From NCBI GenBank assembly GCA_910586575.1, contig CAJUJQ010000067.1, positions 1-16,775 of the forward strand: a stretch of DNA of 16,775 bases, given 5' to 3'. Shown here piece after piece: positions 7,073 through 14,045 of this stretch. The translations under genes and the position numbers were made by a program. Each line of letters starts with the position of its first letter. Position 1 is the stretch's first letter. The notes under the pieces are model-generated. The model did no database searches and was not told where the DNA came from. It worked only from the letters and a program-made list of their open reading frames with translations. Source of the DNA: an uncultured Clostridia bacterium (GTDB lineage: Bacteria > Bacillota > Clostridia > Oscillospirales > Butyricicoccaceae).

Positions 7073-7141
7073 GGGAGGATCTTGCCCCCTCCCGCATGAA
7101 ACGGCAATTCCTGCGCAAAACGGGAGGGTCAAGCCCCTCCC
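7073..7141. repeat. Pair of near-identical GGGAGG/CCTCCC hairpins
   Basis: Two short hairpins occur 49 bp apart in the same orientation. One has arms 7073-7078 and 7088-7093; the other 7122-7128 and 7135-7141. Both loops contain a TC followed by a GCC-like end. They lie in the 3' region of the minus-strand membrane gene and could be duplicated terminators or a small dispersed repeat. Confidence 0.6.
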
Positions 7142-7181
7142 CTGCGAAACAAAATCGTTACAGCGCATTCTTTTATATGTA

Positions 7182-7727
7182 CTACGGCAGGAAGCGCAGC
7201 AGCGTGGACGCGGCGCAAAGCAGGAAGCACGCCAACAGCGCGGGCCGGTATTTTTTCAGCGCGTACCAATAGCCGAGCTTCATCCCGCGCGGCTGGTCAA
7301 TCGAGGCGCAGAACGCCGCCGCCGCCGTCACCAGCAGGCAGGGCACGGTGACCACCGCCTGAAGCCCGAAGGTCTTGAGCGACAGCCAAATCGTGCCCCA
7401 CACCGGCTCCCCGAGCAGCGCCGCCACCGAGAACGACAGCACGAACGCCCGCGCCGCTACCACCGACGACACGAACAATCCGCCCGGCGGCAGCGCCCCC
7501 GCAAGGACAGCGCCCGCCAGCCACAGCAGGGTACCCGCCAGGAGCATCGCCGCGCTGCGCTCCTCCGTCAGCGCAACGGACAGCGTAACCCCCCGGCTGG
7601 TGCTGATAACGCCGGTCAGCGAGCCTGCCACCGCCCCGCACAGAAAGACCGCGGTCAGGAACAGGAACGCCGGGGTCTGCGTCAGCGACGCAATCGAAAA
7701 AAAACTGAGAACATTCTGTCTTTTCAT
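7182..7727 (-). CDS. Polytopic membrane protein, weak SpoIIM-like (DUF95) resemblance
   Basis: The frame encodes 181 residues that are mostly hydrophobic, with about five likely membrane segments separated by short loops. A conserved-looking stretch in the middle (RAFVLSFSVAALLG, then a Gln/Pro-containing helix) recalls the K/R-G-F-x-x-G-F-x-x-x-x-L-x-G and PQ-x-x-x-x-P pattern of stage II sporulation protein M. The match is weak. The start is ATG 7727, with GGAGG 5 nt upstream; a longer frame from 7745 has no ribosome site. It lies 62 nt after the ProC-like gene, apparently in the same transcript, and is followed by repeat hairpins and a terminator. If it is SpoIIM-like it would act in the mother cell during engulfment. 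Otherwise it is an unknown integral membrane protein. Confidence 0.65.
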   Translation of the reverse strand: MKRQNVLSFFSIASLTQTPAFLFLTAVFLCGAVAGSLTGVISTSRGVTLSVALTEERSAAMLLAGTLLWLAGAVLAGALPPGGLFVSSVVAARAFVLSFSVAALLGEPVWGTIWLSLKTFGLQAVVTVPCLLVTAAAAFCASIDQPRGMKLGYWYALKKYRPALLACFLLCAASTLLRFLP

Positions 7728-7789
7728 AAGATCCTCCATGTCCAATGGATTTTTCTGATTCCTTACAGAATATTCCCAGCCTTTTCAGT

Positions 7790-8272
7790 TTATGCAAAAT
7801 CGTCGAGCGCGCAAATGCTCCCGATAATATCGCGGCACGGTTCGACCTGGTACGGGAGGAAATCACGGCTGAATTCCATCCGCGTGTGCCTTCTGCCGTC
7901 CTCTTCCTGCTCCACGGGCACGGCAAGGATTTCGGTCCCCTTGACCACGCGTTCGGCGACGTAGGTCACGTCAATGCCCGGACAGACCGCAATCACAATC
8001 CGCCCGCGGGTGCAGCCCATGACCGGCGCAAGCGCCGTCCCCAGCTCCCGCTTTTTCGACGCGCACGCCACTACAAACTCGGCCTTGACGACCGCATTCA
8101 TCGTATCGGGGAAAAACGTGACGCCCCTGCCCTCAAACTGCAATGCCTCCCCGCAGCCGCGCGAAAGCAGGACGTTCTCCGGCGGCATCAGCCCCTGCTC
8201 CAGCACCGCGCCGATCACCGATTGCAGCAGCTCACCTTCCCCAATGAATGCCGCTTTGATTTTATGCATCAT
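7790..8272 (-). CDS. ProC-like NAD(P)-binding domain protein, no dimerisation domain
   Basis: About 160 residues resemble the N-terminal Rossmann domain of pyrroline-5-carboxylate reductase. The protein opens KIKAAFIGEGELLQSVIG, has a PENVLLSR segment after the second strand, AEFVVACASKK, and RIVIAVCPGID in place of the usual ISI-AG. It stops where ProC would begin its helical dimerisation domain (TGLSGSGPA motif), which is absent. Proline synthesis is therefore doubtful, and a sensor or accessory role is possible. Three consecutive ATGs (8275, 8272, 8269) follow AGAGAGG; I take the middle one, with 6-nt spacing. The gene has its own promoter (8349-8377) and precedes the membrane protein by 62 nt. 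Confidence 0.7.
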   Translation of the reverse strand: MMHKIKAAFIGEGELLQSVIGAVLEQGLMPPENVLLSRGCGEALQFEGRGVTFFPDTMNAVVKAEFVVACASKKRELGTALAPVMGCTRGRIVIAVCPGIDVTYVAERVVKGTEILAVPVEQEEDGRRHTRMEFSRDFLPYQVEPCRDIIGSICALDDFA

Positions 8273-8348
8273 CATACACCTCTCTTTCCTTGCCCTTCCC
8301 GATACGCAAACACTGCGGGAAAAGCCGTTTCATCGCTGTTCATCCCCT

Positions 8349-8377
8349 ATCATAAGCCGGAAACCCCGTTTTGGCAA
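8349..8377 (-). promoter_or_regulatory. Promoter of the ProC-like gene
   Basis: On the minus strand, TTGCCA (8377-8372) and TATGAT (8354-8349) are separated by 17 bp, giving a leader of about 70 nt. This starts a new transcript after the SCIFF maturase gene. Confidence 0.65.
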
Positions 8378-8422
8378 TGCATTTTTTACACAATTTTTCG
8401 ATTTGGTTAGGTTTACAAAGTT

Positions 8423-9787
8423 TCACATCCCGGCTTCCGCCGCTTTCAGATAAATTGCACATTCGAGACGCTTCTTTTCCATCTCGCAGCCCAGGGAATA
8501 GGGTTGGTTCATGTCCTGATTCTGGTTAAAATTGGCAGCACTGCACCCGCCGCTGCAATAGAACCGCGCCCAGCAGGTGCGGCACTTCTCGCGGGTGTAA
8601 ATATTCATCGCGGCGAACCGGCGCGCAATGCCCTCGTCGAGCGTATCGTCCAGCACGCTGCCCTGCCGGAATTCCTCTTTTCCGACAAATTGGTGGCACG
8701 GGTAGATGTCGCCATCCGGCGTGACGGCGACATATTCATATCCCGCCCCGCAGCCGCGCAGCCGCTTGATCACGCACGGCCCCTGTTCCAAATCCACCAT
8801 GAAATGGAAGAAAGACAGCTTTTCACCGTTCCGGCGCTTTTCCAGCATCAGGTCGGTCAGGCGCTCATATTCGTCGAAAATCGCGGGCAGGTCGGCTTCG
8901 GTCAGGTCATAGCCTGTCCCCTCCTCGCTGGCCACCGGCTCGACCGACAGCCGGTCAAAGCCCTCGGACGCAATCGCCATCACATCCTCGGCAAAGTCCA
9001 GGTTCTTCGCGGTGAAGGTGCCGCGCACGTAATAGTCAAGCTTGGGGTCGCGCAGCGCTGCCAGCTTTTGGAACTTGGGGACAATGATATCATAGCTGCC
9101 GTCCCCCGAAACTGTCTTGCGCATTTCGTCATTGACCTCTCGGCGACCATCCAGCGAAAGCACGACATTATCCATATTTTCATTGATATAGCGGATTTTT
9201 TCGTCGTCGAGCAGCAGGCCGTTGGTCGTAATCGTGAAGCGGAAATGCTTGCCGCTTTCCTGCTCGATGGAACGGGCATACTCAACCGTTTTCACCACCG
9301 TATCAAATGCCATCAGCGGTTCCCCGCCGAAAAAGTCGATTTCGATATTCTTCCGCGTGCCCGAGCGCCGGACGACAAAATCGACCGCCTGCTTTGCGAC
9401 CTCAAAGGGCATAATTTTGCGGCCGGTGCCAAAATCGCCGGTTGAAGCAAAGCAGTATTGGCACCGCAAATTGCAGTCATGCGCTACGTGCAGGCAGAGC
9501 GCTTTGACCAGCGCACCCACCGGGACATATTTGCTGACATCTAGGTAATCGTCCCTGGAGAAAAGCTGCCCGCCCGCGTACAGGCTGTACAGCTCCCCAT
9601 AGGCGGCGCCGACCTCCTCGCGCGGGAACCGGCTCAGGGATTGGAAAATCCGGTCGGGGCACTGCGGCTGCATGTCCGAAGTCAGCAGGCCGGAAACCGC
9701 GTATGCGGCCTCATCCACCACATGTACCGCGCCGCTGTTGACATCCAGAATGAAATGGATGCCCTTCATTGTATAACGATGGATCAT
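8423..9787 (-). CDS. scfB: SCIFF ranthipeptide maturase (radical SAM/SPASM)
   Basis: The 454-residue protein starts with a peptide-recognition region typical of RiPP maturases (IHFILDVNSGAVHVVD). The radical SAM cluster motif is C105-N-L-R-C109-Q-Y-C112, with GGEP at 154-157 for SAM binding. The C-terminal SPASM domain has Cys338, 346, 364, 402, 405, 411, 415, 434 and 443, enough for two auxiliary 4Fe-4S clusters. The SCIFF maturase family forms Cys-to-residue thioether bonds in the six-cysteine peptide encoded immediately upstream. GGGAGG lies 6 nt before the ATG. A strong hairpin between the precursor and this gene should lower its expression relative to the peptide. No exporter or protease gene follows; the next gene has its own promoter. 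Confidence 0.95.
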   Translation of the reverse strand: MIHRYTMKGIHFILDVNSGAVHVVDEAAYAVSGLLTSDMQPQCPDRIFQSLSRFPREEVGAAYGELYSLYAGGQLFSRDDYLDVSKYVPVGALVKALCLHVAHDCNLRCQYCFASTGDFGTGRKIMPFEVAKQAVDFVVRRSGTRKNIEIDFFGGEPLMAFDTVVKTVEYARSIEQESGKHFRFTITTNGLLLDDEKIRYINENMDNVVLSLDGRREVNDEMRKTVSGDGSYDIIVPKFQKLAALRDPKLDYYVRGTFTAKNLDFAEDVMAIASEGFDRLSVEPVASEEGTGYDLTEADLPAIFDEYERLTDLMLEKRRNGEKLSFFHFMVDLEQGPCVIKRLRGCGAGYEYVAVTPDGDIYPCHQFVGKEEFRQGSVLDDTLDEGIARRFAAMNIYTREKCRTCWARFYCSGGCSAANFNQNQDMNQPYSLGCEMEKKRLECAIYLKAAEAGM

Positions 9788-9816
9788 GTCGATCCTCCCA
9801 CTCTAAAAATAATGAG

Positions 9817-9837
9817 ACGCGCCGTAACCCGGCGCGC
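9817..9837 (-). terminator. Hairpin attenuator between the SCIFF precursor and its maturase
   Basis: Arms 9817-9824 and 9830-9837 pair over 8 bp (CGGCGCG core) around a 5-nt loop. On the minus strand an imperfect T-rich run (CATTATTTTT) follows. It probably terminates part of the transcripts, giving more precursor than enzyme. Confidence 0.7.
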
Positions 9838-9856
9838 CCCGCGTTTGTGAAAAAAA

Positions 9857-9997
9857 TCACTTGTTTTCGCACTTCTGGTTCGCAACCGTGCAAGAGGTCT
9901 TGCAGGCAGACTGGCAAGAGGTCTGGCACTCGCCGCAGCCGCCTTTGGCGGCGGTCTGCTTCAGGGTAGCGGAAGTCAGGGTCTTGATGTGCTTCAT
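9857..9997 (-). CDS. scfA: SCIFF precursor peptide (six cysteines in forty-five)
   Basis: The 46-residue precursor has a short Lys/Thr-rich leader (MKHIKTLTSATLKQTAAK) and a core with Cys21, 24, 28, 32, 36 and 43. The length, cysteine count and core spacing are diagnostic of SCIFF peptides, found in nearly all Clostridia. The maturase downstream should install thioether bonds; the SCIFF peptide CteA is reported, as I recall, to be linked from Cys32 to Thr37, and both residues are present here at those positions. The mature product is a ranthipeptide whose function is not settled; signalling roles have been proposed in some Clostridium species. AAAGGAGG lies 10 nt before the ATG. The gene is 56 nt after the TIGR04086-type membrane gene. 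Confidence 0.95.
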   Translation of the reverse strand: MKHIKTLTSATLKQTAAKGGCGECQTSCQSACKTSCTVANQKCENK

Positions 9998-10053
9998 TGG
10001 GGAAACGCCTCCTTTATTTTAATTTTCTCGTTTTAACACTTTTTCATGGCTTT

Positions 10054-10461
10054 TTAGGATTTCCTGCGTCTTTTCCTTCCGCGCCTGCGGGAGCCGATAA
10101 ACGCACCCAGGAACGCCGCAAACAGCGAGACAGCCGAATTGACCGCAATTTGCGGCAGGCTTGCCGGTTCGGAAAACCAGGAAAGGCTTAGCACCACGGT
10201 GCACAGCAGCACTGCCGCGCCCGCGCCAATGCCCCAGAACAGGCGGCTGCCAGCTGCCCGCCGCGCCGAAAGGAACGCCGCCAGCAACACCCCCAGGCAC
10301 AGCGAACTGACCGCAAGCGCGGGGATCCGGTCCATACCCACCCGGCCCAGCTTCACAAGAAGCGCGCCGAGCAGCATGGCAAGCAGCGCCGCCGCAAGCC
10401 CTGTCAGAACCGGAAACGCAAGCACCCGGTTCAGGGACAGGGATTCATCTGTCTTTTTCAT
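10054..10461 (-). CDS. TIGR04086-type membrane protein of the SCIFF locus
   Basis: The 135-residue protein has four hydrophobic helices, about residues 15-37, 46-65, 73-93 and 105-123, and a very basic tail (RRRGRKRRRKS) that should stay in the cytoplasm. Length, topology and position between yajC and the SCIFF precursor match the TIGR04086 family, which is known mainly from this context in Clostridia. Its biochemical role is unknown. The start is ATG 10461, with GGAGGG 7 nt upstream; the longer frame to 10557 runs into a palindromic repeat and is not used. Because it sits between a Sec accessory protein and a peptide precursor, a role in export or membrane handling of the peptide is a reasonable guess only. 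Confidence 0.85.
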   Translation of the reverse strand: MKKTDESLSLNRVLAFPVLTGLAAALLAMLLGALLVKLGRVGMDRIPALAVSSLCLGVLLAAFLSARRAAGSRLFWGIGAGAAVLLCTVVLSLSWFSEPASLPQIAVNSAVSLFAAFLGAFIGSRRRGRKRRRKS

Positions 10462-10499
10462 AGAATGTCCCTCCTGCCGAACGATTTTGAAGCGGCCGT

Positions 10500-10661
10500 T
10501 AGGAGCTGCGAAGAAATAAACTGTGACAAGTGCGCCGCAGATTCCTTCGCCAGACAAGGCGCTGTTCCGCAGACAGGCTGACGCCTGTCAAGAAACAGCA
10601 ACGCAGTATGGCGGAAGAGCTGCAAGCGATTGGCGCAAGTTATTTTTGAACAGTTCCTTAT
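10500..10661. repeat. 161-bp imperfect palindrome (REP/MITE-like element)
   Basis: The element is symmetric about 10580. The core is GACAGGC-TGAC-GCCTGTC (10572-10589). The arms continue imperfectly outward through GCTGTT/AACAGC and CGCCA/TGGCG to ends reading TAGGAGCTG and, on the other strand, TAAGGAACTG. It lies between yajC and the TIGR04086-type gene, so the operon transcript would carry a very long stem. A related core occurs at 14112-14129. No coding capacity is evident. Confidence 0.75.
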
Positions 10662-10754
10662 AAACTCCTTCTTAACTTTATTCGGCGAAAAGGATTTTAG
10701 AACCTGTACCCACGGGCGCGAAACGGAACGCCGCGAGCCGGTGAACACAGGTGC

Positions 10755-11114
10755 TTATTCCTTCGGCGCTTCTACCTTATCGGTCGGCTCTGCTTCCTTG
10801 CCGCGGATCGCCCAGCGGTAAATGCGAAGCTTGGTGCGGTCGTTCGAGGTCTCAATGGTGAGGACATCGTCCTTGATATTGACCACCTTGCCAATAAAGC
10901 CGCCAATCGTCGAAATTTCATCGCCAACCTGAATCGAGTTGCGCATTTCACGCTCTTCCTTGTCGCGCTTCTTCTGCGGGCGGATCAGGAAAAAGTAAAA
11001 AATAACAACCATCAACACCAGCGGCAGCAGGCCGCCCAAGGTTGACAGATAACCGCTTGCGCCCATCGCCATGCCCTCGGCAGGCGCCCCGGCGGTCAAA
11101 CGGATCAAGTCCAT
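10755..11114 (-). CDS. yajC: Preprotein translocase accessory subunit YajC
   Basis: The 119-residue protein has an extracytoplasmic N-terminus, one transmembrane helix at about 28-45 (LLPLVLMVVIFYFFLIRPQ) and the hallmark IRPQKKRDKE junction. The cytoplasmic part follows with the conserved VGDEISTIGGFIGKV. YajC associates with SecDF and SecYEG during protein export. GGAGG lies 9 nt before the ATG, and a good promoter lies 40-70 nt upstream. It is first in the SCIFF-containing gene group, as in many Clostridia, though the 293-nt gap with the palindromic repeat may uncouple it from the genes that follow. The N-terminal extension with several Gly and Ala residues is slightly longer than usual. 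Confidence 0.95.
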   Translation of the reverse strand: MDLIRLTAGAPAEGMAMGASGYLSTLGGLLPLVLMVVIFYFFLIRPQKKRDKEEREMRNSIQVGDEISTIGGFIGKVVNIKDDVLTIETSNDRTKLRIYRWAIRGKEAEPTDKVEAPKE

Positions 11115-11153
11115 GCTAATACACCTCCATATCGTTTTAGCATTCTTCCTATC

Positions 11154-11182
11154 ATTATACTAGATCGTGCCAGATAATACAA
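11154..11182 (-). promoter_or_regulatory. Promoter of yajC
   Basis: On the minus strand, TTGTAT (11182-11177) and TATAAT (11159-11154) are 17 bp apart. The MITE-like element begins about 10 bp upstream of the -35, so its insertion replaced all upstream sequence without breaking the core promoter. Confidence 0.8.
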
Positions 11183-11191
11183 GAGTTTTCT

Positions 11192-11416
11192 TCATTTTCT
11201 CCGCGGTATTTGAATGAGTTAACATTCTATGAACAAACCCCGGCTAAACGGTGAATGTGGAAATATAGCTCCAGCAAATCCGAATAAAAACACACGGCGA
11301 AGTGCGTAATGATGCAGGTTCGGAGCAAGAATCAGTGGTCCATAGCCGGTACAAGGCTAACGATGGCTGCTTTGTTCACAATATGTTTACTCGTTCAAAT
11401 ACCCTGTCATTTTCTC
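11192..11416. mobile_element. 205-bp MITE-like element with 36-bp terminal inverted repeats and 10-bp target duplication
   Basis: The inverted repeats are 11202-11237 and 11371-11406, with 29 of 36 positions matching. Both contain GGTATTTGAA, GAG and GAACAAA. The direct repeat TCATTTTCTC flanks the element exactly, at 11192-11201 and 11407-11416. The interior (11238-11370) has small inverted repeats (TCCGAA/TTCGGA; TAGCC/GGCTA) and no credible ORF. This is the structure of a non-autonomous transposon. The terminal C and the long target duplication recall IS4-superfamily elements such as IS231, which is a loose guess. No partner transposase is in the window. Confidence 0.85.
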
Positions 11417-11454
11417 TCATATTGCTTCCTGCACGTTTGAAAGCGCCCTGCCTT

Positions 11455-12192
11455 TTATGAACCGCGCGCCAAATCTTTGACGGCTTCCCCCGCCAGGATT
11501 AGCCCCGCTGCAGGCGGCACAAAAGCACAGCTCCCCGGCGTGCTCCTGCGGCTGCCGCCCGCCCGCGCTGAGTCCAGGCTGCCGCCTTCGCTTTCGCCCG
11601 CCGGGATGAGCGGCGGCTCTTTTGAATAGACGACCTTTAAGCGGCGCACCCGGCGTGCTTTCAGCTCGTGGCGCATGACGCGCGCCAGCGGGTCAACCGA
11701 TGTTTTGTAAAGGTCGGCGACTTCAAAAGCGGTCGGGTCGAGCTTGTTGCCCGCGCCCATGGAGGCAATCAGCGGCACGCCAAGCCGGTCGCAGCGGACG
11801 GCAAGCTCGATTTTGGCGCTGACCGTGTCGATTGCGTCAATGATGTAGTCGTAAACGGTCAAATCAACCGTATCCGCGTTTTCCGGGAGGTAAAACATCG
11901 GGTGGACCGTTACGAGGCATTCCGGCGCAATGTCCAGGATACGCTCCCGCATTACATCAACCTTTTTGCGCCCCAGCGTGGAGTGCGCGGCAATCAGCTG
12001 CCGGTTCAGGTTGGTCAGGCAGACCTCGTCGTCATCGAACAGGTCGATTGCCCCGACCCCCGAACGCGCCAAAGCCTCCGCCGCATGGCCGCCAACCCCG
12101 CCAATGCCGAAAACCGCCACCCGCGCGCGGGAAAGCCGCTCCATGGCTTCGCTGCCCAGCAGCAGCTCGGTGCGTGAAAACGCGTGTATCAA
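11455..12192 (-). CDS. tcdA: tRNA threonylcarbamoyladenosine dehydratase (TcdA/CsdL, E1-like)
   Basis: The 245-residue protein has the ThiF/E1 fold. FSRTELLLGSE opens the protein, FGIGGVGGHAAEAL (28-41) binds ATP, DDDEV and NLNRQ (61-65) are the next family motifs, then DAIDTVSAK, and the C-terminus is SCAFVPPAAGLILAGEAVKDL. The family cyclises N6-threonylcarbamoyladenosine at tRNA position 37 with ATP. The start is TTG at 12192, overlapping the previous gene's stop (TTGA), with GGGGGAGG close by; no ATG stands before the conserved N-terminus. A Gly/Ser/Arg-rich insertion of about 20 residues (199-218) precedes the last motif. It is the last gene of a three-gene minus-strand group. Confidence 0.92.
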   Translation of the reverse strand: MIHAFSRTELLLGSEAMERLSRARVAVFGIGGVGGHAAEALARSGVGAIDLFDDDEVCLTNLNRQLIAAHSTLGRKKVDVMRERILDIAPECLVTVHPMFYLPENADTVDLTVYDYIIDAIDTVSAKIELAVRCDRLGVPLIASMGAGNKLDPTAFEVADLYKTSVDPLARVMRHELKARRVRRLKVVYSKEPPLIPAGESEGGSLDSARAGGSRRSTPGSCAFVPPAAGLILAGEAVKDLARGS

Positions 12193-12659
12193 TCGTCCTC
12201 CCCCTTTTCCTTTGCATCCCAGGTGTCCAGCAAGAAGCTGCACAGGCGCTTTTCCAGCTCCGGCGCCCTCTGCCCGTTCCAAATAACATCCGGTATCAGA
12301 ACCGCGGCGAGAAGCAGCAGCACAATCACCAGCGCCGCGACAGCGCCCCCGGCTTCGGCAAGCAAGCCAAATATCAGAACAAACAGCGTCAGCAATAGGT
12401 ACGGCGGAAATTCGCCAATGCAAAACCGGCAATGTGCCTCCGTACCGCCCTTCGGGCGGGCTTCCAACCGGACAAACACCGTACAGGCTGTCCTTGGAAA
12501 CCCATACCGGCGCTCCCGGATATACACCCGGAACCGGGACGTGCCAATAGGAACCCACGCAAACGGCTCGCCCAGCCGCCAGCGCCGCCGGTGCAGCTCC
12601 TCCCGCAGGACAGATACACAGTCCTGTGGCGGCAGCTCCGTGATCAGAATCTTTTTCAT
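12189..12659 (-). CDS. Unknown protein with a central membrane hairpin
   Basis: I do not recognise this 156-residue protein. It begins MKKILITELPPQDCVSVLREE, followed by about 60 residues rich in Arg and aromatic residues. Two adjacent hydrophobic helices (about 88-104 and 106-125) follow, then a charged C-terminal tail rich in Glu, Asp and Lys. The topology suggests both ends face the cytoplasm. The start is ATG 12659, preceded by GGAAAGGCGG; the frame is open much further upstream, but that part overlaps the DUF951 gene. Its stop overlaps the TTG start of tcdA, so the two are translationally coupled. Confidence 0.75.
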   Translation of the reverse strand: MKKILITELPPQDCVSVLREELHRRRWRLGEPFAWVPIGTSRFRVYIRERRYGFPRTACTVFVRLEARPKGGTEAHCRFCIGEFPPYLLLTLFVLIFGLLAEAGGAVAALVIVLLLLAAVLIPDVIWNGQRAPELEKRLCSFLLDTWDAKEKGEDD

Positions 12660-12705
12660 GCCACAACCGCCTTTCCTTCCAAATTGCGTCAAAAAGCCCT
12701 GCTTA

Positions 12706-12900
12706 TCACAGGATTTTTTCGCCATCCCGCAGAACGCCCCGGATATTTTTTTCCGCTTTGCTGCGCGGAAGCATGACCTCATGGCCGCAGCCCTTACATA
12801 CCATTTTGAAATCCATGCCGATACGGGTGACCGTCCATTCACGGCTGCCGCAGGGGTGGCTTTTTTTCATGGTTACAATGTCGCCGAGACGGATATCCAT
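12706..12900 (-). CDS. DUF951 family protein
   Basis: This is a small basic protein of 64 residues. It starts MDIRLGDIVTMKKSHPCGS, then W-x-V-x-R-x-G-x-D, then C35-K-G-C38-G, and ends in PRSKAEKNIRGV. This matches DUF951, a short Firmicute family, often encoded near the replication and partition genes or ychF, whose function is not established. The CxxC and Cys17 could bind a metal. The start is the ATG at 12900, with a GAGG site about 11 nt upstream; an in-frame GTG at 12912 overlaps that site and is less likely. A -10 like TATAAT (12956-12951) is present without a clear -35. It leads the three-gene group ending with tcdA. Confidence 0.85.
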   Translation of the reverse strand: MDIRLGDIVTMKKSHPCGSREWTVTRIGMDFKMVCKGCGHEVMLPRSKAEKNIRGVLRDGEKIL

Positions 12901-13071
12901 TTTAGAAAGCACCTCGTTTCCTTTTTTCGCACTCTATTTTATCAAGCTTCATTATAACAGATCTTACACGGAAAGAAAAGGCTGTTTTACAGCGCTTGGG
13001 GCATTTTACGCGGGCGGGGCGCATAGGATAGGAGCAGCGGATTCCCCTCTGCACTTAAAGGAGGTTGCAAT

Positions 13072-14010
13072 ATGAAAAGAGACGAAAACTGCCTGCCCGA
13101 AGGCTTCCGGAGCGGGACGCCGGAAAACCGCGCAGCCCTCGCCTCACCCGAGGGGCTGCGGCAGGCTGGGGATGCTGTGCTGGAAGCAATTGCCAGCCGG
13201 TGCAGCTGTTCCCATGACCTGCTGATTGATTTGGGCTGGACGACCGCCGTTATCCCACGGGCGGAATGTGCGATGGGGCTGGATACCGGCGAAACACGGG
13301 AAATCGCCATTTTATCCCGTGTCGGCAAGCCGGTCTGCTTCCGTGTGACGGGGATAGATGAAACGGTTTCGCCGCCTGCGGTAACGCTCAGCCGCAGGGC
13401 CGTGCTGGAAGAGGCGCAGGAAATGCTGCTCGATTCACTGGAACCCGGTGATATCTTACCGGCGCGGGTGACGCATATCGAGCCGTTCGGCGTGTTTGTG
13501 GATATTGGCCGCGGGGTTGTGTCCATGATCGGGATTGAACATCTGTCCGTGTCGCGCATCCTGCATCCGGCGGAACGGTTCCGGCCCGGACAGGACATTT
13601 ATGCGGTCGTCCTTGGGGTAGACCGCGCCGCAAAACGGATTATGCTGTCCCATCGGGAGCTGCTCGGTACCTGGGAGGAAAACGCCGCGTTATTCTCGCC
13701 CGGGGAAACAGTGCGTGGGATTGTGCGCTCGGTCGAAAATTACGGCGTATTCATTGAGCTGATGCCCAATCTGTCCGGCCTCGCGGAGCGCCGCGCGGGG
13801 CTGCGCGAAGGTCAAACCGTGTCGGTTTTCCTAAAATCCATCGTGCCGGAACGGATGAAAATTAAGCTCACCATTATCGACCTCATCCCACCCCCGGCGG
13901 ACGACCCGCCCGCGCCGCGTTATTTCCTGACCGAAGGGCATATCGATCATTGGGTCTATACGCCGCCAGCTTGTGACAGCAAGTACATTGAAACGCGCTT
14001 TACCGATTAA
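13072..14010 (+). CDS. S1 RNA-binding domain protein (RpsA-like, three repeats)
   Basis: The 312-residue protein has S1-type OB folds. The first, at about 35-108, is degenerate. The second (124-195) is classic, with GDILPARVTHIEPFGVFVDI and a closing RIMLSHREL. The third (209-270) has GETVRGIVRSVENYGVFIEL. The tail ends in a hydrophobic and aromatic segment (YFLTEGHIDHWVYTPP). It is shorter than Escherichia coli S1 and resembles the reduced S1-like proteins of Clostridia, which may bind mRNA or help initiation. AAAGGAGG lies 7 nt before the ATG. The gene is divergent from the DUF951 group. No promoter was clear in the 170-bp gap, and no terminator follows until 14399. Confidence 0.85.
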   Translation: MKRDENCLPEGFRSGTPENRAALASPEGLRQAGDAVLEAIASRCSCSHDLLIDLGWTTAVIPRAECAMGLDTGETREIAILSRVGKPVCFRVTGIDETVSPPAVTLSRRAVLEEAQEMLLDSLEPGDILPARVTHIEPFGVFVDIGRGVVSMIGIEHLSVSRILHPAERFRPGQDIYAVVLGVDRAAKRIMLSHRELLGTWEENAALFSPGETVRGIVRSVENYGVFIELMPNLSGLAERRAGLREGQTVSVFLKSIVPERMKIKLTIIDLIPPPADDPPAPRYFLTEGHIDHWVYTPPACDSKYIETRFTD

Positions 14011-14045
14011 ATACAGATTCCATAGACCTGTTCGGAAACTAGTGC

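Noticed and set aside
7745..9445. Plus-strand frames opposite the ProC-like and SCIFF maturase genes
   Set aside because: They are antisense shadows; the minus-strand proteins carry family motifs.
9998..10053. Separate promoter for the SCIFF precursor
   Set aside because: The 56-nt gap is A-rich but has no -35/-10 pair at proper spacing.
11238..11370. Riboswitch or SRP/6S-type RNA in the gap upstream of yajC
   Set aside because: No known core motif was found. The flanking inverted repeats and target duplication explain the region better as a mobile element.
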